In this document: positions 7,613 through 16,400 of the stretch, piece by piece
Layout: every line of letters starts with the position of its first letter
How positions within the stretch are numbered: position 1 is the stretch's first letter
Assembly: GCA_017454215.1 (NCBI GenBank)
Contig: JAFTDL010000350.1
Coordinates: 1 to 34,538, forward strand
Origin: Lentisphaeria bacterium
Lineage (GTDB): Bacteria > Verrucomicrobiota > Lentisphaeria > Victivallales > Victivallaceae
DNA length: 34,538 nt
Direction of reading: 5' to 3'
Notes under the pieces: model-generated
Database searches by the model: none
What the model was told of the DNA's origin: nothing
The model's input: the letters and a program-made list of their open reading frames with translations, nothing else
Made by a program: the position numbers and the translations under genes

Positions 7613-8878
7613 ATGAAAAAAACGGCTGTCGTCCGCACGCTGGGGTGCCGCCTCAACAGCGCCGACACGGCGTTGATACAGGCCAGACTCGAAAGCATCG
7701 GCTGCACGGTCCTCCCCGATGACGCCGTGTCCTTCGATCTGGCCGTCCTCAACACCTGCGCCGTGACCGCGGAGGCCGTCAGAAAAAGCCGGCAGGAACT
7801 GCGAAAACTGAAAAAACTCTGTCCCTCCGCCGTGATCGCCGTTGCCGGATGCGCCGTGGAAGCCGCCGGAGAAACGTTCCGTCAGGAGGGGGCGGATCTT
7901 ATTCTGACCAACCCCGACAAGCGGGATCTGGCGAAGATACTCTCCGGCCATCCGGCGCTGAACCGCGCAAGCGGTGATATGACCGGAAACTTCCGGGAGT
8001 CGGCGGAGGCTGTGTTTCCGTTCCGGAGCCGGGCCTTCGTCAAAGTGCAGGAGGGATGCAATAATTTCTGCACTTACTGCATCGTGCCGTATGTCCGCGG
8101 ACGGGAACGCTCCCGGAAATTCGACGAGGTCGTTTCGGAGTGCCGCCGTCTGGTCGGGGCCGGGTTTCCGGAGCTGGTGCTGACGGGCGTCAACACCTGC
8201 GCCTACTCCGATGAAGGCAGAAATCTGGGCGATCTGGTGAGGACCGTTGCGGCTCTGCCGGGAGATTTCAGGATCAGATTGAGTTCGACGGAACCCCATA
8301 TCAACAACCGGTCGATCCTCGACGTCATGGCGGAAACGCCGAAAGTGTGCCGTTTTCTCCATCTTTCGCTCCAGCACGGCAGCGACCGCATCCTGCGGGC
8401 GATGAACCGTCATTATCTGGCCGGAGAGTATGCGGATTTTGTCGCGGAAGCACGGGCGAAGATCCCGGATATCCATCTGGGAAGCGATGTCATTGCGGGA
8501 TTTCCCGGCGAAACCGATGAGGATTTTTCCGTTTGCGCCGATTTTGTCAGGCGGATGGCCTTTGCCAATCTGCACGTATTTGTCTACTCGCCCCGTCCGG
8601 GGACGCCTGCGGCGGTCATGCCTGACCGTCCCGCCGCGGAGGTCGCAGAACGCCGGGCCGCGGGATTAAGACGGATCGGACAGAGAAGCAGGCAGGAGTT
8701 CATCCGTTCCCAGATCGGCAAGGAACTTCCGGTCATCTTCGAGACCGTTTCGAACGGAGTTGTCAGGGGATGGAGCGACAACTACATCCAGCTGACCGTT
8801 CCCGCCGATTCCGCAAGGACCGGCGCCATTGTCAGGATCATCGGCGATGAGAAAAATCTCGGAACGCAGAATGTCTGA
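7613..8878 (+). CDS. mtaB: tRNA t6A37 C2-methylthiotransferase MtaB (radical SAM)
   Basis: A 421-aa MiaB/MtaB-type enzyme that converts N6-threonylcarbamoyladenosine-37 to the 2-methylthio form in ANN-decoding tRNAs. The N-terminal UPF0004 domain has its three cluster cysteines in TLGCRLN, NTCAV and VAGCAVE. The radical SAM cluster is CNNFCTYCIVPYVRGRER, followed by TGVNTCAY, LSSTEPH, LHLSLQHGSD and VIAGFPGETDEDF, all typical. The C-terminal TRAM-like part is short. The TLGCRLNSADT and TGVN signatures favour MtaB over MiaB or RimO. The start was set at ATG 7613, one base after the upstream stop; the open frame extends further upstream, but that part overlaps the ferredoxin domain. It is likely translationally coupled to the StnA-like gene, although no functional link is obvious. 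Confidence 0.92.
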   Translation: MKKTAVVRTLGCRLNSADTALIQARLESIGCTVLPDDAVSFDLAVLNTCAVTAEAVRKSRQELRKLKKLCPSAVIAVAGCAVEAAGETFRQEGADLILTNPDKRDLAKILSGHPALNRASGDMTGNFRESAEAVFPFRSRAFVKVQEGCNNFCTYCIVPYVRGRERSRKFDEVVSECRRLVGAGFPELVLTGVNTCAYSDEGRNLGDLVRTVAALPGDFRIRLSSTEPHINNRSILDVMAETPKVCRFLHLSLQHGSDRILRAMNRHYLAGEYADFVAEARAKIPDIHLGSDVIAGFPGETDEDFSVCADFVRRMAFANLHVFVYSPRPGTPAAVMPDRPAAEVAERRAAGLRRIGQRSRQEFIRSQIGKELPVIFETVSNGVVRGWSDNYIQLTVPADSARTGAIVRIIGDEKNLGTQNV

Positions 8879-8918
8879 TAAAAAATTCCGATTTTTCGGA
8901 GAATGGATGGATTTCATC

Positions 8919-8947
8919 TTGAATAATTTGTCAAGACGGCTTATATT
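8919..8947 (+). promoter_or_regulatory. Promoter of the tail-specific protease gene
   Basis: TTGAAT (8919-8924), a 17-bp spacer and TATATT (8942-8947), about 39 bases upstream of the ATG. Confidence 0.65.
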
Positions 8948-8985
8948 CGCAGAAGTATTTTGAAAAAAACGAAGGATCGTCAGTG

Positions 8986-11175
8986 ATGAAGAAAAGATTT
9001 TTTCTGCTTTTTTTTCTGTTGCCCGCAGTGACGGCATCGGTTGTGCACGCCGCGGCGGAACGTGCCTACCGGGATGGTGAATTGAGCATGATCACCCGCC
9101 TGGCGACATGGGTGTTCTACCGCAATCACTACCGTCCGCAGAAAATCGACGGAAATTTTTCACACACCCTCTTCGATGAGTATTTCGACACGCTGGATCC
9201 GCAGAGGCTCTATTTCACCCGCCGGGACGTGGCCGAATTCAGCTCTTTCCGTGACGGTCTCGGTCCGTCGCTTCTCAAGGGCGAGACGGAATTTGCGTTC
9301 AGGCTTTATCAGCTGTACAGAAAACGGCTGGGCGAATTCATCCGTTTCGCCGAAACGGAGTGCCGTACTCCGGCGGACTTCACCGTCGACGAATACTGGG
9401 ATCTCAAGCGCGACAAGGCCGAACGTCCCGCCGATGCCGCGGAACAGCGGGAACTCTGGCGTCTCAGGGTCAAGAACGACCGGCTCTATTACCACCTCGT
9501 CGACAAGGCGATGGCCGAGGACAAGGATCTGCAGAAGGATAAAAAGCAGGAGGCTGCCGCGGCGGCGTGGAAGTGGGCCGGGACCACACCTGAAAAATGT
9601 CTGCTCAAACGGCTCCGGGATATTTCCAACGAAGTCATGAAGAAGGACCGTATCGACATTCTCGGCACCTATCTCAACACGCTGGCTCAGGTCTTCGGTC
9701 CCCACTCCAGCTATTATCCGCCGAAACTCTCGGAGGATTTCGATATCAACATGAGTCTGTCGCTCACCGGCATCGGGGCAACGCTGTCAAGCGACGACGG
9801 GTTCATCAAGGTCGTTTCCCTTGTTCCCGGCGGTCCCGCCGCAAAGGACGGCCGTCTCCGGGTCGAGGACCGCATCGCCGCGGCCGTCCAGCAGAATCTT
9901 GACGCGACGAATCTCATCGACATGCCGGTGTCGCAGGCGGTCCGCTACATCCGCGGCCCTGTCGACAGCCGCGTCTGTCTCGGCGTGCTGACCGACAAAC
10001 GGGGAGCCAATCCCCTGCCCCTGAACTCCGTTGTGACGTTCCTGACTTATTTTTCGCAGCTGACCGGACTTCCCGATGTGTCGGGAGCCTTTCCCGAGTG
10101 GCGCGGCAATATCTATCTCAGGCCCTACGTGCTGAAGCGTTCCAAAGTGGAACTGGTCGACAACGGAGCGAAGGGGAAAGTCCGGAGCGTCAGGAGCGCC
10201 GACGGCAGGACCCGCAAAGTGGGCGTTCTCGAACTGCCGAGTTTCTATCACGATTTTTCCGCCGTCCGCCGCGGAGACGCCAATGCCAGGCGCTGCAGCG
10301 TGGATGTGGAAAAGATCCTCGCCGATTTCAACCGGGAAAAGGTGGACGCCGTTCTGATCGACCTGCGTCACAACGGCGGCGGCAGTCTCCCCGAGGCTCT
10401 GGAAATGACGGGCCTCTTCATCAGGACGGGACCGATCGTTCAGGTGAGAAACACCGACAAAAGCATCGATGTGGAGGAAGATGACAATCCCAAAATGGTC
10501 TACTCCGGTCCGCTGGTGATCCTGACCAGCAAACTTTCCGCCTCGGCAAGCGAGATTTTCACTGCGGCTCTGCAGGACTGCTCCCGCGCCATCGTCGTGG
10601 GCGACAGCAGGACTTTCGGCAAGGGAACGATCCTCAAGGTCGAGGAGCTCACGCCCCACTTCCGCTGGCTGGCGCGGCGGCTGCCGGCTGGATCCGCGAC
10701 ATTCGAGACGGCCATGTTCTACCGGATCACCGGGGATTCCGTCCAGCAGCTGGGAATAACGCCGGACATCAAACTGCCCTCCTTCACGGAGGAAGTCAAA
10801 ATCGGGGAAATGTTCCTGCCGCACCATCTGCCGTTCGATCAGATCCAGCCGGTCCCCTGCGGGCAGTTCGACACCGACATCAGGCGCAAGGCGAAATTGC
10901 TCGGGGAAGCGTCCGCCAAACGCATTCAGGCATCCCCGGAATACCGGCTTCTCAACAAACGCATCGCAAACTACCGCGCGCACCGGGACCGGACCCGCAT
11001 CAGCCTTCTCGAGTCGAAACGCTGGGCCGAGTACCGTACCGTAAAGGAGATGGACGAAGCTGCGGAACGTCTGCTCTCCGGCGATCAGGAGCTTAAGAAA
11101 AAGGACAAGCCGCTCAGCGATCCGGTCCTGAACGAGGCCGTCAGCATCGCCGCCGATTACGCCGCGATGAAGTGA
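8986..11175 (+). CDS. prc: Tail-specific (C-terminal processing) protease, S41 family, exported
   Basis: A 729-aa protein, close to the size of E. coli Prc. A signal peptide (MKKRFFLLFFLLPAVTASVVHA) is followed by the helical N-terminal domain (FDEYFDTLDPQRLYFTRRDV is diagnostic for Prc/CtpA), a PDZ domain at about 240-330 (SLTGIGATLS, VVSLVPGGPAAKDGRL) and the S41 core (VDAVLIDLRHNGGGSLPEAL). The active site shows the SASASE nucleophile motif and FGKGT with the general-base lysine. The C-terminal part resembles the DUF3340 extension of Prc. It acts in the periplasm on unstructured C-termini, commonly trimming envelope proteins. A GTG at 8983 directly precedes the ATG at 8986; GAAGGA nine bases before the ATG favours the latter. 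It has its own promoter and is convergent with the YgjP-type gene, 9 bp apart. Confidence 0.9.
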   Translation: MKKRFFLLFFLLPAVTASVVHAAAERAYRDGELSMITRLATWVFYRNHYRPQKIDGNFSHTLFDEYFDTLDPQRLYFTRRDVAEFSSFRDGLGPSLLKGETEFAFRLYQLYRKRLGEFIRFAETECRTPADFTVDEYWDLKRDKAERPADAAEQRELWRLRVKNDRLYYHLVDKAMAEDKDLQKDKKQEAAAAAWKWAGTTPEKCLLKRLRDISNEVMKKDRIDILGTYLNTLAQVFGPHSSYYPPKLSEDFDINMSLSLTGIGATLSSDDGFIKVVSLVPGGPAAKDGRLRVEDRIAAAVQQNLDATNLIDMPVSQAVRYIRGPVDSRVCLGVLTDKRGANPLPLNSVVTFLTYFSQLTGLPDVSGAFPEWRGNIYLRPYVLKRSKVELVDNGAKGKVRSVRSADGRTRKVGVLELPSFYHDFSAVRRGDANARRCSVDVEKILADFNREKVDAVLIDLRHNGGGSLPEALEMTGLFIRTGPIVQVRNTDKSIDVEEDDNPKMVYSGPLVILTSKLSASASEIFTAALQDCSRAIVVGDSRTFGKGTILKVEELTPHFRWLARRLPAGSATFETAMFYRITGDSVQQLGITPDIKLPSFTEEVKIGEMFLPHHLPFDQIQPVPCGQFDTDIRRKAKLLGEASAKRIQASPEYRLLNKRIANYRAHRDRTRISLLESKRWAEYRTVKEMDEAAERLLSGDQELKKKDKPLSDPVLNEAVSIAADYAAMK

Positions 11176-11184
11176 TCGCAGGCG

Positions 11185-11844
11185 TCACTCCGCGCCGAAC
11201 CAGGGATTGGCCCGAACGAAGCGGCGCAGCGCAGTGCGGTGTTCCGCGTAGCGAGGGTCCAGTCTGCTCAGCTGTCTGTAAAACGCGGGAGAGTGATTCA
11301 GTTCCGCCCGGTGGGCCAGTTCGTGACAGATCACCGAGTCGACAAGATCCGCGGGACATCTGACGAGGTGCCATGAAAAATTCAGATTGCCCTGGGCCGA
11401 ACAGGATCCCCAGCGGGTCACGGCGCCGTTGACGTGGACTTTTCCGATGGGGATGCCGAATCTCTCCGCCAGAATGCCCGCCCGCGGAACGATGAGCCTC
11501 CCGGCCAGAGAACGATAGACCTTTTCGAGCATCCTGAGCCGTTCCGTTTCACTTCCCGGCGGGATCATGAATTTTTCTCCGTCAAACTGAACCAGACGGT
11601 GACTGGTGACGAGCGGATAGCCCTGCCCGAGGCAGAGAAGCATGACGCCGTCTTTCAGTACGGGGCGTGTTTTTTTCAGGAACTCCGCCCGCTGTTTCAG
11701 CCGTTCGACGATCCGGCGGTGACGAAGGAGGAGCGCCTGCGCTTCCTCTTCGGTGTAGCCGACGGGAGCATGAACTTCGATTTCGCCATCGCGGCCGATG
11801 CGCAGGGAGATCCTCCTGCGGCGGGGAGAGAGAAAGAGTTTCAT
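11185..11844 (-). CDS. YgjP-type (DUF45) zinc metallopeptidase
   Basis: A 219-aa protein with the M48-like YgjP/DUF45 pattern: a basic N-terminus with an RRISLRI strand, then AVTRWGSCSAQGNLNFSWHL, DSVICHELAH (HExxH zinc site near residue 170), and NHSPAFYRQLSRLDP with the third histidine ligand. Family members are probably cytoplasmic zinc peptidases; the substrate is unknown. There is no signal peptide. GGAAG lies about nine bases before the ATG. It begins 17 bp after asnB and is probably read from the same promoter, a chance pairing as far as can be seen. Confidence 0.85.
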   Translation of the reverse strand: MKLFLSPRRRRISLRIGRDGEIEVHAPVGYTEEEAQALLLRHRRIVERLKQRAEFLKKTRPVLKDGVMLLCLGQGYPLVTSHRLVQFDGEKFMIPPGSETERLRMLEKVYRSLAGRLIVPRAGILAERFGIPIGKVHVNGAVTRWGSCSAQGNLNFSWHLVRCPADLVDSVICHELAHRAELNHSPAFYRQLSRLDPRYAEHRTALRRFVRANPWFGAE

Positions 11845-11861
11845 GGTCTTCCGGAATGCCG

Positions 11862-13763
11862 TCAGGCCGACTTTTCGTTATCGAGAAAGATCGCCAGCAC
11901 CAGCAGACTCAGAAGCAGATAACTCCAGTCTCTCCGGCCGGTCTGATGGCTCGACCAAAGTTCCGCAAGCCGGTCCCGGTCGATGAAACCGCCGCGGCAC
12001 AGGTCTCCGTCGAAAAGCGTGCTCTGCGCTCTGTCGCGCCAGTCTTCGCGCAGCCAGCGGGCCACGGGCACGCCGAATCCCCGTTTGGGACGTTTCCGCA
12101 GTTCCGGAGGAATGACGTCGGCGAATGCCTTTTTGAGGATGTGTTTGCGATCCGTTCCGTGCAGTTTGCAGTTCATCGGCAGACTGGCGGCGAACTCGAC
12201 GACCTCCCGGTCGAGGAACGGCGACCGCACTTCCAGACCGCAGGACATGGAAGCCGTATCCATCTTGGGCAGGATATCGCCCGGCAGATAGGTGAAGACA
12301 TCCAGTTCCGAACAGCGTTCTTCCCTGTCGCGGGCCGTCAGGTCGGGTTCGACGCGCGTAAACACTTCGCTGGAGTCATGACGGACGGCATCGCGCATCA
12401 TCTCGCCGAAAAGACCGCATTTCACCTCGGACGGGCAGCGGTCGAGAAGGTCGAAATAGGCACTTTGACCGTCATCCGACAGCAGACGGAACAGGCGGCG
12501 CAGACGTCCGGGAAGAGTCCGTTCTCCCTTGTCGGGGAGCACGGATGCGGCCACCCCGAAGAGTTCCCTGCGGAGAAGCGGAAACAGCATCTCGGTCTGC
12601 CGCAGGATCTTCATGGCGACATAGCGGTCGTAACCGCAGAAAAGTTCGTCGGCGCCGTCTCCGCTGAGGGCGACGGTGATGTCCCGTCTCGCGAACCGGC
12701 ACAGCTGCGCCGCAGGCAGAATGGAGGCGTCGGCAAAGGGCTGACCGATCTTGCGCAGGAGTCCAGTCAGCTGATCGAAACTGCCGGGAGAGATCACCTC
12801 TTCGTGACAGACCAGTTCCACGCCGGGAAGACGCCTGATATGCTCCGCCGCGCAGCGGGCGGCCGAACGCTCATCGTAGAGAGCATCCGCAAATCCCGCC
12901 GTGTACGCATCGCACCTGCGGGGAGCCAGCAGTTTCGCCGCCGTTGCGGCGACGATGGTGGAGTCTATGCCGCCCGAGAGAAAGACGCCCAGCGGCACAT
13001 CGGCGACCAGACGTTTTTTTACGGATTTCTCCACCAGTCCCCGCAGTTCACGGACAGCGTCCTGAAACTGAAGATCCTGAGGCTTGAATGCAAAATTCAC
13101 GTGCCAGTAGCTGCGCAGAGAGAGCGTGCCGCTGTCGAGCTGGTAATCCAGCAGATATCCGGGCGGCAGTTTTTTCACCTTGCGGTAGATCGTGTTGGGT
13201 TCCGGAATATACTGCAGAGAGAGAAAATCGCTGACGGCGTTCATGTCGATATCCCGGCTCATGTCGGGGTGTTTTTTCAGGCCGCAGAGTTCACTGGCGA
13301 AAATCAGACTGTTCTTGTGCAGAAAATAGACCAGCGGTTTTTTCCCGATCCTGTCCCGCGCCATGAGAACGCGCTTTTTGCTTCTGTCGTAAACGGCGAA
13401 TACGAACATGCCCGAAAGGAGCGGCAGGAATTCGCTGCCCATCTGTTCGTAAAGGTGGATGAGGACTTCCGTGTCGGACTGCGAGGAAAAGTGATGCCCG
13501 ATGGACTCCAGTTCTCTGCGGAGTTCCCGGTAGTTGTAGATCTCGCCGTTCAGGACCACCGTTATATTCCCTCTCGTCATGGGCTGGCGTCCGGTCTCGA
13601 TGTCGATCACCGACAGACGGCGGTGTCCGAGGGCGACGGTGTCATCCGAAAAAAAGCCCTCGGCATCGGGTCCGCGGTGGGCCTGGGCGTCCGTCATCAG
13701 ACGAATGATCCGGTCGGCCTCCTCGCGGGAACGGTAATTGAGTATTCCGCTTATCGCGCACAT
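11862..13763 (-). CDS. asnB: Asparagine synthase (glutamine-hydrolysing)
   Basis: A 633-aa protein with both AsnB domains. The glutaminase domain starts MCAISGILN, with Cys2 as the nucleophile after Met removal, and shows AHRGPDAEGF, LGHRRLSVID and NGEIYNYRELR. The synthetase domain shows the PP-loop LSGGIDS, ALSGDGADELFCGYDRY, and the C-terminal PKMDTASMSCGLEVRSPFLD. It makes asparagine (or, in some paralogues, amidates surface-sugar or peptide precursors) from aspartate, glutamine and ATP. I moved the start from the upstream in-frame ATG (13781) to 13763 because Cys2 must be exposed; AGGA sits about nine bases upstream. The end LVLAIFLDNEKSA is normal for the family. Confidence 0.92.
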   Translation of the reverse strand: MCAISGILNYRSREEADRIIRLMTDAQAHRGPDAEGFFSDDTVALGHRRLSVIDIETGRQPMTRGNITVVLNGEIYNYRELRRELESIGHHFSSQSDTEVLIHLYEQMGSEFLPLLSGMFVFAVYDRSKKRVLMARDRIGKKPLVYFLHKNSLIFASELCGLKKHPDMSRDIDMNAVSDFLSLQYIPEPNTIYRKVKKLPPGYLLDYQLDSGTLSLRSYWHVNFAFKPQDLQFQDAVRELRGLVEKSVKKRLVADVPLGVFLSGGIDSTIVAATAAKLLAPRRCDAYTAGFADALYDERSAARCAAEHIRRLPGVELVCHEEVISPGSFDQLTGLLRKIGQPFADASILPAAQLCRFARRDITVALSGDGADELFCGYDRYVAMKILRQTEMLFPLLRRELFGVAASVLPDKGERTLPGRLRRLFRLLSDDGQSAYFDLLDRCPSEVKCGLFGEMMRDAVRHDSSEVFTRVEPDLTARDREERCSELDVFTYLPGDILPKMDTASMSCGLEVRSPFLDREVVEFAASLPMNCKLHGTDRKHILKKAFADVIPPELRKRPKRGFGVPVARWLREDWRDRAQSTLFDGDLCRGGFIDRDRLAELWSSHQTGRRDWSYLLLSLLVLAIFLDNEKSA

Positions 13764-13792
13764 GAATAAGAGTCCTTTCATTCAGGTTTATT

Positions 13793-13820
13793 AATATAAC
13801 TTAAGTTGCCCCGTTTTCAA
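13793..13820 (-). promoter_or_regulatory. Promoter of asnB
   Basis: On the minus strand: TTGAAA (13815-13820), a 16-bp spacer, TATATT (13793-13798). The -35 element lies 11 bp from the -35 of the divergent thiL promoter, so the two polymerase sites nearly abut. Confidence 0.6.
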
Positions 13821-13831
13821 TTCCGCAAACC

Positions 13832-13859
13832 TTGCAAAGCGGGAAAAAAGCTGTATATT
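13832..13859 (+). promoter_or_regulatory. Promoter of the thiL-tsaE-CPBP-phosphatase operon
   Basis: TTGCAA (13832-13837), a 16-bp spacer and TATATT (13854-13859). The leader to the thiL ATG is only about 34 bases, too short for a thiamine riboswitch. Confidence 0.65.
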
Positions 13860-13899
13860 AACGGAACCGGGAAGAAAGGAAAAAACAGGGAACGGGAGA

Positions 13900-14775
13900 A
13901 TGATCGACGAAATCGAAATTTTACGCAGACTTCCCGCCCTTCTGCCCCTGAACGGCAGGATCTCCGTCGGCGCCGGTGACGACTGCGCCGTCATAAACAT
14001 GCCGGGCAAATGTCAGCTCCTGGCCGCCGCGGATCAGGTGATCGAAAAAGTTCATTTTCTTCCGGAGACCCCGCCGCGGCTCGTGGGACGCAAACTGATG
14101 AACCGCAATCTGAGCGACATCGCCGCCATGGGAGGAACGCCGCTGACCGCCCTGCTGACCGTTGCCGCGGGGGAAAAGGATTCCCGCTGGGTGGAGGAGC
14201 TCGTTTCCGGAGCGGCCGAAGCCGGAAGCGTGTTCGATGTGCCCATCTGCGGCGGCGACACGGCCGCCCTGCCCCATGACGGCGCGGCGGCCTCGCTGAC
14301 CATTCTGGGAGAAGTTCCCCGGGGAACGGCGGTCCTGCGCTCGGGAGCCCGTCCCGGGGACGGCGTTTTCGTCACGGGCTGTATCGGCAACTCGTTTCAC
14401 TCGGAACATCACCTGAATTTCACACCGCGTCTTGCGGAAGGCGCGTTCCTGCGTCCCCTCGCCTCGGCCATGATCGACATCAGCGACGGACTGCTGCTCG
14501 ACGCCATGCGTCTGGCCGATGCCTCGGGAGTGTCGGTCATGCTGTATCCGGAGGCGGTCCCCCTCCGGACCGGAGCCGTCGCGCCCGGGGCTTTCTCCGA
14601 CGGTGAAGACTATGAACTGCTCTTCACTTCGTCCCATGACGTTCCGCAGATGAAACCGGAAAAAACCGCGGTCATTACGCGCATCGGTCAAGTCGTTCCG
14701 CGTCGGGCGGCGCCGGTCGTCACGCGGGATGGCCGCCCGTTCACCATGGAAAACAACGGATATGTGCACAGGTAA
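13900..14775 (+). CDS. thiL: Thiamine-monophosphate kinase
   Basis: A 291-aa PurM-fold kinase that phosphorylates thiamine monophosphate to thiamine pyrophosphate with ATP. Visible motifs: VGAGDDCAVI near the N-terminus (Mg-binding aspartates), VGRKLMNRNLSDIAAMGGTP, ICGGDTA, MIDISDGLLLDAMRL and FSDGEDYELLFT, all characteristic of ThiL and in the right order. It is a little short (about 290 versus 300-330), with a shortened nucleotide-binding loop region. GGGAGA lies directly before the ATG. The next gene, tsaE, starts inside its last 14 bases, so the two are translationally coupled. Confidence 0.93.
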   Translation: MIDEIEILRRLPALLPLNGRISVGAGDDCAVINMPGKCQLLAAADQVIEKVHFLPETPPRLVGRKLMNRNLSDIAAMGGTPLTALLTVAAGEKDSRWVEELVSGAAEAGSVFDVPICGGDTAALPHDGAAASLTILGEVPRGTAVLRSGARPGDGVFVTGCIGNSFHSEHHLNFTPRLAEGAFLRPLASAMIDISDGLLLDAMRLADASGVSVMLYPEAVPLRTGAVAPGAFSDGEDYELLFTSSHDVPQMKPEKTAVITRIGQVVPRRAAPVVTRDGRPFTMENNGYVHR

Positions 14776-15199
14776 CAAAGAAGTCATCATAAGCCGGTCG
14801 GAGACGGAAACGGAAAATGCCGGCTCCCGTCTGGCACGAAACCTCGCCGCCGGAAGCATCGTTCTGCTCCGGGGCGACCTCGGCGCCGGGAAAACGGTGT
14901 TTTCACGGGGGTTCGCCCGGGGACTCGGCGTGACGGAGGTCGTGTCGAGTCCCACCTACACCATCGTGCAGGAATACGAACTGCCCGGCGGCGGCCGCCT
15001 CTATCACCTCGACCTTTACCGGATCCCGGGCGTTGACGCGGCGCTGGCTTTCGGCGTGGACGAGTTTCTCGACGATCCCCGCGGCATTGCTCTTGTCGAA
15101 TGGCCCGACCGGATCGAGGGCATCCTTTCCCGGAACGCCGTCAATGTCAGACTGGAACATCTTTCCGACAGCGAAAGACGCATAACGATATGCCGCTGA
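14762..15199 (+). CDS. tsaE: tRNA threonylcarbamoyladenosine biosynthesis ATPase TsaE
   Basis: A 145-aa P-loop protein: RGDLGAGKTVFSRGFARGLG (Walker A), SSPTYTIVQEY (conserved SPT[YF] motif), YHLDLYRI and ALVEWPDRI (Walker B region), in standard TsaE order. TsaE works with TsaB and TsaD to make the t6A37 modification in tRNA. The ATG at 14762 was chosen, overlapping the end of thiL by 14 bases; the frame opens earlier at 14729, but that part only reads thiL. The product's modification is the substrate of MtaB, encoded 6 kb upstream, though the two genes are in different transcription units. Confidence 0.92.
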   Translation: MCTGNKEVIISRSETETENAGSRLARNLAAGSIVLLRGDLGAGKTVFSRGFARGLGVTEVVSSPTYTIVQEYELPGGGRLYHLDLYRIPGVDAALAFGVDEFLDDPRGIALVEWPDRIEGILSRNAVNVRLEHLSDSERRITICR

Positions 15200-15894
15200 G
15201 AGATGTGTTTTTTCCGGCGGATGATGAAAAGGAAAATCTGCCGCTCCGCGTACTGATCCCCGCCTTTGTCGGCGGCTGTCTGTTTGTTCTGGCTCCCCTG
15301 CCCCGGCTGCTCACGGTGCAAGACGGCGTTTCCGCCATGCTGGCGTCATCGTTCGTCTCGCCCGCCGCCGGGATCGTTCTGATGGCGGCGCTTCTCGTTC
15401 GTTCGGGCGGATGGCAGACGCTGCGGATCCGTCCGCCCGACGGGAAAGACCTCCGGTGCTGTCTTGCCGGGACCTGCCTTGTCATCGCAACCTGCGCGGC
15501 GGTCAACGCGCTCTGGAAACTGCTTCTGAAAGACTGCGGGATCCCCTACGCCGAGGAACAGGCGCTCATGGTCCTCGCAAAAAATATTCACGGAATGGAT
15601 TTTGTGCTTCTGGCGCTGCTGGTCACGATCCCGGTCCCCATTGCGGAAGAGCTGCTTTTCCGCAGGATCCTGTATGCGCTGCTGCTGCCCGCGGGAAGAG
15701 GGTTCGCCGTGATCGCCTGCGCAGCGGTCTTTTCGGCGGTCCATCTCTATCTTGCGGGTATCCCGGGGCTGTTCATTGTCGGTGCGGGATTTCAACTGCT
15801 CTATCTGCGCAGAAAAAATCTCGCCGTATCCATCTTGTGCCATTTGCTTTTCAACGCATGCGCCGTCGCTGCCGCCGCGTTTGCGGCGGACTGA
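15190..15894 (+). CDS. CPBP-family intramembrane glutamic protease
   Basis: A 234-aa polytopic membrane protein of the CAAX/CPBP (Abi) family. The catalytic motifs are present: EELLFRR near residue 153 (EExxxR), FSAVH (FxxxH) and HLLFN (HxxxN). About seven hydrophobic segments surround them. Family members are intramembrane proteases, or inactive relatives used in bacteriocin self-immunity and envelope maintenance; the target is unknown. The start at 15190 overlaps the end of tsaE by 10 bases. The start further upstream at 15100 would only add tsaE-antiphase sequence, so I excluded it. Confidence 0.85.
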   Translation: MPLRDVFFPADDEKENLPLRVLIPAFVGGCLFVLAPLPRLLTVQDGVSAMLASSFVSPAAGIVLMAALLVRSGGWQTLRIRPPDGKDLRCCLAGTCLVIATCAAVNALWKLLLKDCGIPYAEEQALMVLAKNIHGMDFVLLALLVTIPVPIAEELLFRRILYALLLPAGRGFAVIACAAVFSAVHLYLAGIPGLFIVGAGFQLLYLRRKNLAVSILCHLLFNACAVAAAAFAAD

Positions 15895-15915
15895 AACAGG
15901 CGCGGGAGGCTTTTT

Positions 15916-16392
15916 GTGAAACGTATTTTGTTTGTCTGTCACGGCAATATCTGCCGCAGTCCGATGGCGGAGTTCGTCATGAAGGATCTGGTCGAAAAGG
16001 CTCATCTGAAAGAGCATTTTCATATCGAATCCGCGGCCGTCAGCTCCGAGGAGCTGGGGAATCCCGTTTATCCTCCCGCAAGAAGCATTCTTGCCGAACA
16101 CGGTCTCGCCTGTGCCGGGAAACGAGCCGAACTGATGACGGAACGGGATTATCAGCGTTTCGATCTCATCGTCTGCATGGATGACAGCAATATCCGCCGG
16201 GCAAAGCGCATTCTGAACGGCGATCCGGAAGAAAAACTTGTGCTGCTGATGAATTTCACGGACCGTCCCGGGAACGTATCCGATCCGTGGTATACCGGAG
16301 ATTTTTCGGCGGCGTGGCGCGATATTTCAAAGGGCTGCCGGGCCCTTCTCGACAGACTGCTGCAAGACGGCGTCGGAACGACGCGGGACTGA
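15916..16392 (+). CDS. Low-molecular-weight protein-tyrosine phosphatase
   Basis: A 158-aa LMW-PTP. The P-loop VCHGNICRSPMAEFV gives the C-x5-R-S active site with its nucleophilic cysteine at residue 8, and the general acid is in VSDPWYTGDF. Length and order are typical. In bacteria these enzymes often dephosphorylate tyrosine kinases of exopolysaccharide export, or arginine phosphates; no kinase is seen here. The start is GTG at 15916 with a strong GGGAGG six bases upstream. It is the last gene of the thiL operon and converges on ispF with 8 bp between stops. Confidence 0.9.
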   Translation: MKRILFVCHGNICRSPMAEFVMKDLVEKAHLKEHFHIESAAVSSEELGNPVYPPARSILAEHGLACAGKRAELMTERDYQRFDLIVCMDDSNIRRAKRILNGDPEEKLVLLMNFTDRPGNVSDPWYTGDFSAAWRDISKGCRALLDRLLQDGVGTTRD

Positions 16393-16400
16393 CGACCGGA

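Noticed and set aside
8881-8905. A terminator after mtaB
   Set aside because: The CCGA/TCGG hairpin has only four base pairs and no T run follows it.
11667-13769. A 700-codon plus-strand frame opposite asnB
   Set aside because: The minus strand is unmistakably asparagine synthase; the plus frame shows no motif and no ribosome site.
13860-13899. A thiamine pyrophosphate riboswitch before thiL
   Set aside because: The leader is about 35 bases and holds no THI-box-like sequence.
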